Below are positions 1 through 5,520 of a stretch of 20,842 bases of DNA, one piece after another (position 1 is the first letter of the stretch; every line of letters begins with the position of its first letter). The DNA is taken from positions 1 to 20,842 of the IMG/VR virus record IMGVR_UViG_3300032116_001561; one strand, given 5' to 3'. The stretch comes from a virus. The translations under genes were made by a program, and so were the position numbers. The notes beneath the pieces are model-generated. The model was given only the letters and a program-made list of their open reading frames with translations. It was not told where the DNA came from and ran no database searches.

Positions 1-2
1 TG

Positions 3-599
3 TTGGCCGAACCATTCATGCGCACCAAGTACAGCGACGAGCAACTCCATGACCACATCATCGAACTGATGGCCGAGTGGCAACGAGCCATCGAACCACT
101 GACGGGTGATGTGGTGGCCGTTGAGAAGGAGTTCGAGTTCGTGCTCGATGAGTTCATGGACGAACGCCTCGGTCGCATCACTGTCGTTGGTGCTGGCACC
201 ATCGACCTCGTCACAACTACTGGCCTGTGGGATTGGAAGACAGCAGGCCGCAAGTACAGCGCCAAAGAGAAGCAGTCACAAGCGATTCAGCCCACGATGT
301 ACGCATCAGCCGCTGTCGCTTTGGGCTGGCTGGAGTACCCAGTCCAGTTCAACTATGGCGTATTGGTTCGTAGCGGTCGGGCGCAAGTGTTGCCCGTCCA
401 CCGCAACGAAAGCCACACCGACTGGCTACGAGAGATTGTTCGTCCGCTTGTGCGGACATCACTCTTGGTCGGTACTGACACATCATGGGCCAAGAACGAC
501 ACGCACTATCTGTGCTCCGATACTTGGTGCCCGTGGTGGTCAATCTGCAAGGGTAGTAAACTGTCACCCAATGACATCACGCCAGGAGGCGAATCATGA
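3..599 (+). CDS. Cas4/RecB-like PD-(D/E)XK nuclease, 5' end cut by window
   Basis: Probable DNA exonuclease or end-processing nuclease of the PD-(D/E)XK superfamily. In the visible 198 residues, glutamates E41/E43 are followed by GTIDLV (D68), then WDWKTA (D77-x-K79), which fits the metal-binding core. QPTMY at 96-100 fits the QxxxY motif of Cas4/RecB nucleases. Near the C-terminus lie C171, C176 and C182 (CX4CX5C), where Cas4 and AddB enzymes carry three of the four cysteines that bind a 4Fe-4S cluster. The fourth is normally N-terminal and may lie off the window. The frame is open to base 1 and the TTG at base 3 is not a convincing start, so the gene is probably longer. It overlaps the next gene by ATGA. 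Place in the operon suggests recombination or replication. Fold is fairly sure; polarity and iron-sulfur cluster are inferred. Confidence 0.85.
   Translation: MAEPFMRTKYSDEQLHDHIIELMAEWQRAIEPLTGDVVAVEKEFEFVLDEFMDERLGRITVVGAGTIDLVTTTGLWDWKTAGRKYSAKEKQSQAIQPTMYASAAVALGWLEYPVQFNYGVLVRSGRAQVLPVHRNESHTDWLREIVRPLVRTSLLVGTDTSWAKNDTHYLCSDTWCPWWSICKGSKLSPNDITPGGES
584..589 (+). promoter_or_regulatory. Strong ribosome binding site
   Basis: AGGAGG lies six bases before the ATG at 596, inside the end of the nuclease gene. It supports the ATG at 596 as the start of the 145-residue protein. Confidence 0.75.
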
Positions 600-1033
600 T
601 TAGCAAGGACCAGTCAATCGTCATGCAGGTAGCCGCGAAGGTTGCGGCTCAACTGTGTGTCAAGTCAGATAATATGGAAGCAACGCTTGCCGACTGGGAA
701 GTGGCGTTCAACTTTGTGAACGACAAACTCCAGACGGCTAACGGCGTCGAGATGGTCAAGTCTGCGTTCCCCGGAACGACAGAGGTGACCTCCGCTCCCC
801 GCCCGCAGTTCACGGTGACTACCACCTCGACGAGTGGGGGCGACCTCACCGTTGCCGGCAAGCAACACGGCGACCTGCCGAAGTGGTTGCTGTCGGCGTG
901 CGCCAAGGCTGGCGTGTCCCGAGTGTGGGACAACCGTGACACCGCCATTGGAACCAAGCGTCCGTGGTTCAAGCAGGCCGATGCCCCCGAGGGTGCTGAA
1001 CCTGCTGCCTTCTGGCCTCCCAAGGGAGCCTGA
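596..1033 (+). CDS. Unknown small protein with zinc-ribbon-like C-terminus lacking cysteines
   Basis: 145 residues. Not firmly recognised. The N-terminal half is mostly helical, followed by a Thr/Ser-rich linker near 70-85. The C-terminal part (about 94-143) runs WLLSACAKAG, VWDNRD, RPWFKQAD and FWPP. In many phage replication proteins a C-terminal zinc ribbon has the order C-x2-C, WDNR, P-x-FKC, C, WP. Here the same landmarks occur but the zinc cysteines appear lost, so this may be a metal-free version of that domain. The start ATG overlaps the nuclease stop (ATGA) and has AGGAGG before it; the stop shares one base with the helicase start. Setting between a nuclease and a helicase suggests a nucleic-acid-binding accessory protein, perhaps single-strand binding. 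That role is inference. Confidence 0.78.
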   Translation: MISKDQSIVMQVAAKVAAQLCVKSDNMEATLADWEVAFNFVNDKLQTANGVEMVKSAFPGTTEVTSAPRPQFTVTTTSTSGGDLTVAGKQHGDLPKWLLSACAKAGVSRVWDNRDTAIGTKRPWFKQADAPEGAEPAAFWPPKGA

Positions 1034-2082
1034 TGACTGTTCAAGCCGAAGACCTAGCGTCTCGGTGGGCTGCGTTGGGGAGGGGCGAAGAGCCTCTCCC
1101 CTCTGCTCCTTTGGAACAGAAGCATCACCACTACTACCGTCCACTGGACGAAGCGGCGCACGAGTTTGTGCGCTGGGCGCAGTCACCGCATGAGCGCATC
1201 TACACCGGCTTTGGCGCACTCGACAATCAGATGCGAGGCATCGCCCCCGGCGAGATGACACTGCTCATTGGCTACTCACACTCGGGCAAGACGCTCACCC
1301 TGTTGGAGATGCTTCGTGCCAACAAGACAAAGAACATTGTGTACTTCGTCCCAGACGAACCACGCACTCTTGTTCTCATCAAGTTGGCCTGCGTTGTCCA
1401 CGGCGTGAATGCCTACGACCTTGAGCGTGCTGTGGCACAGGACGACAACAACGCCATCGACCTGTTGCGCCAGACCGCAACCGACTACTTCCCCAACCTC
1501 GCTGTCTTTGACCAACCGATGTCGCTGTCGGACATGGAAAAGGCAATGGGCGAGGTGTGCGATGTGTGGGGGAACAAGCCCGACCTCGTTGTGTTCGACT
1601 ACCTCGAACTGCTCCAAGGGGGAGGCGAAGATGTCCCGTCCAAGGCCAACACGCTGAAGGCGTGGGGCCGACGACACGATGTCCCCTTGCTTGTTCTCCA
1701 TCAGACATCTCGTTCGTCCGGAGCCGATGGTCGACGCATGACCATCTCATCTGGTTCGTTCGGTGGCGAGCAACAGGCCACACACATCATCGGTGTCCGT
1801 CGCAAGCGATTCGAAATCGAATCCCAGATTCGTGAACTCGAAGCCAAGTTGGATAAGTCCAGTGTCTCCGAGCGCATGATGGAACAACTCGATGCCCTCC
1901 GCTATGACGCGCGCATCCATGCCCACACGCTCACGCTCAACCTCGTGAAGAACAAGCGACCCGCTGGCACCCTGCTCGATGACATCGACTTCGAGATTGA
2001 ACAGGGAACTGGTAGGCTGACTCCACTGCGTGATGGCGAACTGCCCTCGCAGTTTCTGAGAGAGGTGCGTGGTGATTTCTGA
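1033..2082 (+). CDS. RecA/DnaB-fold ATPase, probable replicative helicase
   Basis: 349 residues. A RecA-fold motor of the DnaB/KaiC type, expected to unwind DNA at the phage fork. TGFGALDNQMRGIAPGEM (58-75) is the usual lead-in. Walker A is GYSHSGKT (80-87, K86/T87). VPDEP (107-111) holds E109 at the place of the DnaB catalytic glutamate. Walker B is LVVFDY (185-190, D189). LVLHQTSR (220-227) fits the sensor motif, and GGEQQATHIIGVRRKR (244-259) fits the DnaB motif with a terminal arginine pair. A coiled segment (262-290) follows. The ~55-residue N-terminus is too short for the DnaB N-terminal domain, as in many compact phage helicases. The ATG at 1033 overlaps the previous TGA by one base. 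A RadA/RecA-like recombinase role is the alternative, but the neighbouring primase favours helicase. Confidence 0.9.
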   Translation: MTVQAEDLASRWAALGRGEEPLPSAPLEQKHHHYYRPLDEAAHEFVRWAQSPHERIYTGFGALDNQMRGIAPGEMTLLIGYSHSGKTLTLLEMLRANKTKNIVYFVPDEPRTLVLIKLACVVHGVNAYDLERAVAQDDNNAIDLLRQTATDYFPNLAVFDQPMSLSDMEKAMGEVCDVWGNKPDLVVFDYLELLQGGGEDVPSKANTLKAWGRRHDVPLLVLHQTSRSSGADGRRMTISSGSFGGEQQATHIIGVRRKRFEIESQIRELEAKLDKSSVSERMMEQLDALRYDARIHAHTLTLNLVKNKRPAGTLLDDIDFEIEQGTGRLTPLRDGELPSQFLREVRGDF

Positions 2083-2971
2083 GCAACTCGTAGACGACTT
2101 CGTCACCCTGTTCAGGGGTCGAGGTGACTGCTACGGGTCGTGGGAAGGCGGCTGTGTTCGTGAGCCACTCACGCGCCAGCACTTCCGTGAGCACCTGAAC
2201 GATGGTCCGCACATCGGCGTGTACCCGTGCGTCACCAAAGATGGCAAGACCATGTGCGTCTGGGGCTGTACCGACATTGACTACGATGGGCCACAGGACG
2301 CATGGCTACTTCATGATGCGTTCAACGAAGTGGGCATCGTGTCGTGGGTCGAACAGACGCGGCGCGGTTATCATGTCTGGGTGTTCACCGATGAACTCAT
2401 CGATGCTCGAACCATGCGGCGCATGTTCCTCGCCGCACATGTCGTGACTGAACTCAACCCGAAGGAAGTCAACCCCAAGCAGGAGACACTGGCCATCGGC
2501 CAGGTCGGCAACTATGTCCGTCTCCCGTACCCCAAGGTTGGCTCGGGCCAGCGAGTCATGGTCGACAAAGAGGGGAACCCAATCCCCCTGGATTCATTCC
2601 TCTACAACGCCATGAGTCGCCGTGTACCGAGCGACATCATCACAGCGGTGGCTAACATGTACACGCCACCCAAACAGCAAGTCGTTGAATATGGTGCACC
2701 CAACCCCGACCTGTGGTCTAGTATTTCACAACTGACCACCGTTGGTCGGGCCATCTTTCGTGATGGCCCGCTGGCTGGTCGGGACAGGTCAACCACTCTC
2801 ACACACCTTGCTTACGAATGCAAGAAGTCAAACCTAAACCCAGCCGATGCGCTGCGAATACTGGAGGATGCTGATTTACGATGGGGAAAGTACCTGGTAA
2901 GAGGGCAGTCGGGCGTGCAAGAACTGGAGAAGTTGCTGGTTCGAGCATACGGTCCCATTCAATCTTCATAG
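2069..2971 (+). CDS. AEP-superfamily DNA primase, TOTE-type
   Basis: 300 residues. Probable primase or primase-polymerase of the archaeo-eukaryotic superfamily, making primers for phage replication. GCTDIDYD (66-73) carries the metal-binding D69/D71 pair. VEQTRRGYHVWVF (94-106) fits the conserved basic-Gly-His-Trp block, with H102. PKQETLAIGQVGNYVRLPY (136-154) fits the PKQ, GN, RLP block typical of primases in TOTE conflict systems. The C-terminal part (about 235-297), with THLAYECKKSN and ALRILEDADLRWGKY, looks like a small helical primase-C-terminal domain. The start is GTG (2069 or the next codon, 2072), overlapping the helicase end by 14 bases or slightly less. The last 91 bases overlap RusA in another frame. 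No TOTE helicase or nuclease domain is fused. Confident on family; primase versus polymerase activity is open. Confidence 0.86.
   Translation: MVISEQLVDDFVTLFRGRGDCYGSWEGGCVREPLTRQHFREHLNDGPHIGVYPCVTKDGKTMCVWGCTDIDYDGPQDAWLLHDAFNEVGIVSWVEQTRRGYHVWVFTDELIDARTMRRMFLAAHVVTELNPKEVNPKQETLAIGQVGNYVRLPYPKVGSGQRVMVDKEGNPIPLDSFLYNAMSRRVPSDIITAVANMYTPPKQQVVEYGAPNPDLWSSISQLTTVGRAIFRDGPLAGRDRSTTLTHLAYECKKSNLNPADALRILEDADLRWGKYLVRGQSGVQELEKLLVRAYGPIQSS
2747..2770 (+). repeat. Perfect 9-bp inverted repeat inside the primase gene
   Basis: CGGGCCATC (2747-2755) and GATGGCCCG (2762-2770) are exact reverse complements around a 6-base loop TTTCGT. It is fully coding (R-A-I-F-R-D-G-P). No T-run follows on either strand, so it is not an ordinary terminator. 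It could be an RNA hairpin or chance. Confidence 0.5.
2863..2867 (+). promoter_or_regulatory. Ribosome binding site deciding the RusA start
   Basis: GGAGG lies 13 bases before the ATG at 2881, inside the primase gene. Spacing is long but it is the only clear site. No ATG, GTG or TTG occurs in this frame between 2884 and the conserved RusA core, which favours 2881. Confidence 0.5.
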
Positions 2972-3294
2972 AGGGCAAGCCCAAAGCCAAGGACCGACCA
3001 CGCGTCGTACAGCGTGGCGGTCGAGTGATTGCCTACACCCCCAAGGAGACGCTCAACGCAGAGCGGGCAATTGCTGAGGCATGGGATGGCCCCATGTTTG
3101 AAGGAGAAGTTGCTGTCCACATTGTCGTTGACACCGAGGGCACGGCGGTCATCGTCGAAAGGGTTGACCTTGAGACGAAGAGCAAGTTGCGTGGTGACAT
3201 CGACAACTACATCAAGACAATCCTTGATGCGCTCAACGGCGTGGCGTGGAGAGATGACAGCCAGGTAGTCAAGGTGACGGGAATTAAAGCATGA
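2881..3294 (+). CDS. rusA: RusA-family Holliday-junction resolvase
   Basis: 137 residues, close to the usual RusA size. It would cut four-way junctions made during replication and recombination, as a dimer. The core begins SIFIEGKPKAKDRPRV (27-42), then AYTPKE (51-56), and GDIDNYIKTILDALNG (105-120) with D106, D108 and K112, matching the catalytic Asp-x-Asp-Asn and Lys of E. coli RusA. WRDDSQVVKV (123-132) supplies the further acidic residues. The first ~25 residues are Arg/Lys/Gly-rich and are encoded by DNA that also codes for the primase C-terminus (91-base overlap). No other usual start codon lies before the core, so this extension is probably real. The end overlaps the next gene as ATGA. 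Confidence 0.9.
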   Translation: MGKVPGKRAVGRARTGEVAGSSIRSHSIFIEGKPKAKDRPRVVQRGGRVIAYTPKETLNAERAIAEAWDGPMFEGEVAVHIVVDTEGTAVIVERVDLETKSKLRGDIDNYIKTILDALNGVAWRDDSQVVKVTGIKA

Positions 3295-3719
3295 ATGCAT
3301 ACGACATTCCCGCACCGAACTGGAAGGCAGACCTTGAGTATGGCAAGGTGGGCGAGGCGCTGGTCGAAAGATTCCTCGACGACATCTCGTCGGGTCATCT
3401 CGAAGTCAAGACGGACCGCTACCGCAACGGACGCATGGTTCTCGAAGTTGAACAGAACCCCCGTGGCCGTGGCTGGAAACCCTCGGGTGTCATGGTCACG
3501 GAAGCCAAGTGGTGGGTGTACCAGTACAATCTCGACGGAGCGTTCACGGTTGTGTCTGTCGCTCGCATCAAGCGATACATCGCCATCCACGCCGACAACA
3601 TGGAACTGCGAGTGTTCGGTTCCCGTGGTGATAACGTGGCTCGTGGCTATCTTCTGATGCCAGAGCAAGTCACCGACTTGCTCATCAATCCGGACTACGA
3701 CGATGCCGCTGAATCCTGA
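3291..3719 (+). CDS. PD-(D/E)XK nuclease-like protein
   Basis: 142 residues. Probable small endonuclease-fold protein. A helix with E16 and E22 (EYGKVGEALVERF) precedes HLEVKTD (36-42; E38-x-K40 with D42), then RMVLEVE (48-54). A Gly-rich turn leads to SGVMVTEAKWWVYQYN (65-80). This order (helix Glu, strand E-V-K-x-D, strand ending in E, then a block ending in a Trp-Trp/Tyr strand) matches short phage proteins often listed as Holliday-junction-resolvase-like or PD-(D/E)XK proteins. Its exact catalytic set is unsure because only part of the usual D...(E/D)xK spacing can be placed. It overlaps rusA by ATGA and the next gene by 17 bases. Substrate unknown; a recombination or DNA-processing role is inferred from context. 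Confidence 0.7.
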   Translation: MNAYDIPAPNWKADLEYGKVGEALVERFLDDISSGHLEVKTDRYRNGRMVLEVEQNPRGRGWKPSGVMVTEAKWWVYQYNLDGAFTVVSVARIKRYIAIHADNMELRVFGSRGDNVARGYLLMPEQVTDLLINPDYDDAAES

Positions 3720-4470
3720 CCTCGTACCCGCAAAGCCACAGACCGAAGGGGAGTGGCTGCTCCAATGGGGCGACCACATTACGGACGGCAACCGCCAGCA
3801 CATTCTCGCTGTACAGGAGGCGGTCGAATCGCTCGACGAAACCTCTCGCATGTGTGTCGAGGCCGTGTTCTACGAAGGCATTTCGTATAGTACACTGGGC
3901 AAGCGCATCGGTGTGTCCAAGCCACACGCCTGGCGATTGGCTCGCAAGGCCATGGCAGAACTACAGCGCAAGTTATCAATCGACCACTCAATCAATCTGA
4001 GGTACAAGATGTTTGATTACTGGGAAGACGCAGCCGAAGCAATCGTCGACGAGTGGCATTCGTTGTGCGGACCGGAACGCGCCAACCTCCAACACCTCAA
4101 CGCATACCGAAAGACAATCGCCAAGTCGGTGCGTGAGCAGAAAGAAATTCCTCGGCTCGACATTATCGATGTCGCGCACCATGCCATCGGCCAACTCAAG
4201 TCACTCAAGCAGTGGAGCAAAGAGGGTATGGTCGAGTTGCTTGTCCGCAAGCAACGAGACTATGGACACTCGAACATCATGGAGTTCGGTCATGTTGGCA
4301 TTGCCATTCGTCTGTGTGACAAACTGGCACGGCTGGATACGCTATTGAATAACGGGGCTACGCCACAGAACGAGTCACTACTCGACACATGGATGGACCT
4401 CGTCGGTTATGCTGTCATCTCGGAGATGCTGGCAATGGACACTTTCGAACTGGAGTTGAAAGATGAATGA
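3703..4470 (+). CDS. Fusion: sigma-region-4-like HTH plus DUF1599 (Nmad1-type) domain
   Basis: 255 residues. Two domains are visible. Residues about 42-92 form a helix-turn-helix like sigma-70 region 4: SLDETSRMCVEAVF, then ISYSTLGKRIGVSKPHAWRL, then ARKAMAELQRKL. Residues about 172-245 resemble DUF1599, also called nucleotide modification associated domain 1: KQRDYGHSN, then GHVGIAIRLCDKLARLDTLL, then LLDTWMDLVGYAVIS. Between them is a helical linker. DUF1599 proteins occur in phages, some with base-modification genes; their reaction is not established. The HTH suggests DNA binding or an RNA-polymerase contact, so this could be a regulator that senses a nucleotide, or a targeted modification factor; both ideas are inference. 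No base-modification enzyme is visible nearby. The start ATG (3703) overlaps the previous gene by 17 bases. Confidence 0.82.
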   Translation: MPLNPDLVPAKPQTEGEWLLQWGDHITDGNRQHILAVQEAVESLDETSRMCVEAVFYEGISYSTLGKRIGVSKPHAWRLARKAMAELQRKLSIDHSINLRYKMFDYWEDAAEAIVDEWHSLCGPERANLQHLNAYRKTIAKSVREQKEIPRLDIIDVAHHAIGQLKSLKQWSKEGMVELLVRKQRDYGHSNIMEFGHVGIAIRLCDKLARLDTLLNNGATPQNESLLDTWMDLVGYAVISEMLAMDTFELELKDE

Positions 4471-4651
4471 AGAACCCACGCTTGATGTAATCGACATCAC
4501 CCTCACGCACATTGCCGCTCTTGCTTTGGCGACGTGGATTTATTTGATTAGCAAGGACAGCGAAGCATCGGAAATCATTTCTACTGCTGCAGCAAAGATT
4601 CATGCCGAGATGTCCGGTGCCGAGGCGGAGCAGACAGATGACAAAGGCTGA
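4463..4651 (+). CDS. Small hypothetical protein, possible membrane helix
   Basis: 62 residues, not recognised. Residues 9-30 (VIDITLTHIAALALATWIYL) are mostly hydrophobic and could span a membrane once or form a buried helix; the rest is acidic and helical. The ATG overlaps the previous stop by 8 bases and GGAG lies just upstream, which supports translation. Position at the end of the operon gives no clear role. A holin-like role is conceivable because the M15 peptidase gene is close, but that gene is on the other strand and this protein is shorter than most holins, so I do not claim it. Confidence 0.6.
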   Translation: MNEEPTLDVIDITLTHIAALALATWIYLISKDSEASEIISTAAAKIHAEMSGAEAEQTDDKG

Positions 4652-4796
4652 CTATGCGGAACTTACAAAACTGCTCAAGAAAATCCACCGACAAATGGAA
4701 GTCGACGGACTGCCCAAAGCATGGCGACGAAATATTGAAGACGCAATTGTCACCGTGGGTAGAGTTCACGTCGAAGTGGCGAAGGCAAAGCAGTGA
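4638..4796 (+). CDS. Small basic hypothetical protein
   Basis: 52 residues from the ATG at 4638 (a longer reading from 4602 is possible but adds a Pro/Arg-rich stretch and has a poorer start). The chosen start overlaps the previous gene by 14 bases and has GAGGCGGAG upstream. The protein is helical and basic (ADYAELTKLLKKIHRQMEV, then AWRRNIEDAIVTV). Not recognised. Stop overlaps the next GTG start (GTGA). It could bind nucleic acid or another operon product; there is no direct evidence. Confidence 0.55.
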   Translation: MTKADYAELTKLLKKIHRQMEVDGLPKAWRRNIEDAIVTVGRVHVEVAKAKQ

Positions 4797-5038
4797 GCGA
4801 CTTCGAGGGAATTGACCCCAACGACATAGCCGACCTACAGGCTCGAGCCGAGAAGATTGTGCGTGACGCCGACACCTTCTATGAGGTGAGCCTCATGGTG
4901 TCGCATCCAGGCGCAGTCGAATTCATGGAAATGTACGAAGACGCATGCAATGGGAGCATGTCGTCGCTCCTCGAACTAATGGGGTTGATTCACATTCTCG
5001 CAAGGTCTTTGACCATTGCGATGAATGATGGTCAGTAA
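4793..5038 (+). CDS. Small acidic hypothetical protein, last gene of plus-strand operon
   Basis: 81 residues, starting with GTG that overlaps the previous TGA. Acidic N-terminal half (SDFEGIDPNDIADLQ) and a mostly helical C-terminal half with a hydrophobic run (SLLELMGLIHILARSLTIAM, 57-76) that looks more like a buried helix than a signal. Not recognised. Its last 7 bases overlap the end of the M15 peptidase gene on the opposite strand, so transcription of both operons must meet here. Confidence 0.62.
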   Translation: MSDFEGIDPNDIADLQARAEKIVRDADTFYEVSLMVSHPGAVEFMEMYEDACNGSMSSLLELMGLIHILARSLTIAMNDGQ

Positions 5039-5520
5039 GGCAACTGCCCCTTGGCCGGCGACAGCAGGCACTCGAACACGGCATCGAAGTAGCCTGCGTC
5101 GTCTGCCACCTCGGGAGAAATCTCCACATGAATCCACTTGCCACCCGGCGCACCAGCCATCGTCTTCTTCTTGTAGATAGACCAGTCGTTTCGGTCGCAA
5201 CGCCAGCCCCGGCCAAACGGGCCGGGGTAATAGTCGGCAATGTACTCAATGCCTAGCGCCTCGTTGTGGCGCACCAAGAAATCCATGAGGCCACAAGCGT
5301 CCTCGTAGTTCTTGAACCCAATGTCGAAAGCCCGCCCCGTTCCGTGGACGCTGGGCTTCCCTTCCTTGCCCCGCATGTCACGCACATTCCATGAGCCAAG
5401 ATTGCGGAACTTGCCAGCGTTCAGGAACATAATCCACTGAATCAGTTTGCTCGTCCCCTGTCGACGCCCCTTGGCGTTGCCATCAAAGCCCGTGTACTTG
5501 CGGTTCTTCTTACCGAACAT
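5032..5520 (-). CDS. M15-type zinc peptidase, probable endolysin or virion-linked wall hydrolase
   Basis: 162 residues. Probable zinc peptidase cutting peptidoglycan peptides, either for lysis or as a virion enzyme at entry. SVHGTGRAFDIGF (57-69) gives H59 and D66 with the spacing of M15 zinc ligands (SxHxxGxAxD). WIHVEIS (129-135) gives the second histidine, H131, followed by E133. The ExxH pair of VanX-type enzymes is not present (K128 stands there), so it fits the H-x-D/E type of M15 better. There is no signal peptide, membrane segment or cell-wall-binding domain. The N-terminus is basic. The ATG at 5520 shares one base with the giant gene's TAA (TAATG), so it is coupled to the virion operon. 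No holin is recognisable beside it. Confidence 0.82.
   Translation of the reverse strand: MFGKKNRKYTGFDGNAKGRRQGTSKLIQWIMFLNAGKFRNLGSWNVRDMRGKEGKPSVHGTGRAFDIGFKNYEDACGLMDFLVRHNEALGIEYIADYYPGPFGRGWRCDRNDWSIYKKKTMAGAPGGKWIHVEISPEVADDAGYFDAVFECLLSPAKGQLPY
5207..5227. repeat. All-GC 8-bp hairpin near the convergence of the two operons
   Basis: CCCCGGCC (5207-5214) and GGCCGGGG (5220-5227) are exact reverse complements with loop AAACG. It lies inside the M15 gene, about 170 bases past the last plus-strand stop. There is no T-run on either side, so it is not a standard intrinsic terminator, but it is very stable and could slow transcripts from either direction. Confidence 0.5.

Noticed and set aside
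665-1261. Minus-strand open frame of 198 residues
   Set aside because: Antisense to two plus-strand genes with good starts; Arg/Ser/Gly-rich and without motif.
2069-2971. Idea that a whole TOTE conflict (defence) system is present
   Set aside because: Only the primase domain type matches. No fused helicase or endonuclease module is seen, and the neighbours are ordinary phage replication genes.
3703-4470. Idea that the HTH-DUF1599 protein is a full sigma factor
   Set aside because: Only a region-4-like HTH is seen. Region 2 (core and -10 contact) is missing and the rest is the DUF1599-like part.
4463-4651. Holin for the M15 peptidase
   Set aside because: One weak hydrophobic stretch, opposite strand and early operon; not enough to call a holin.
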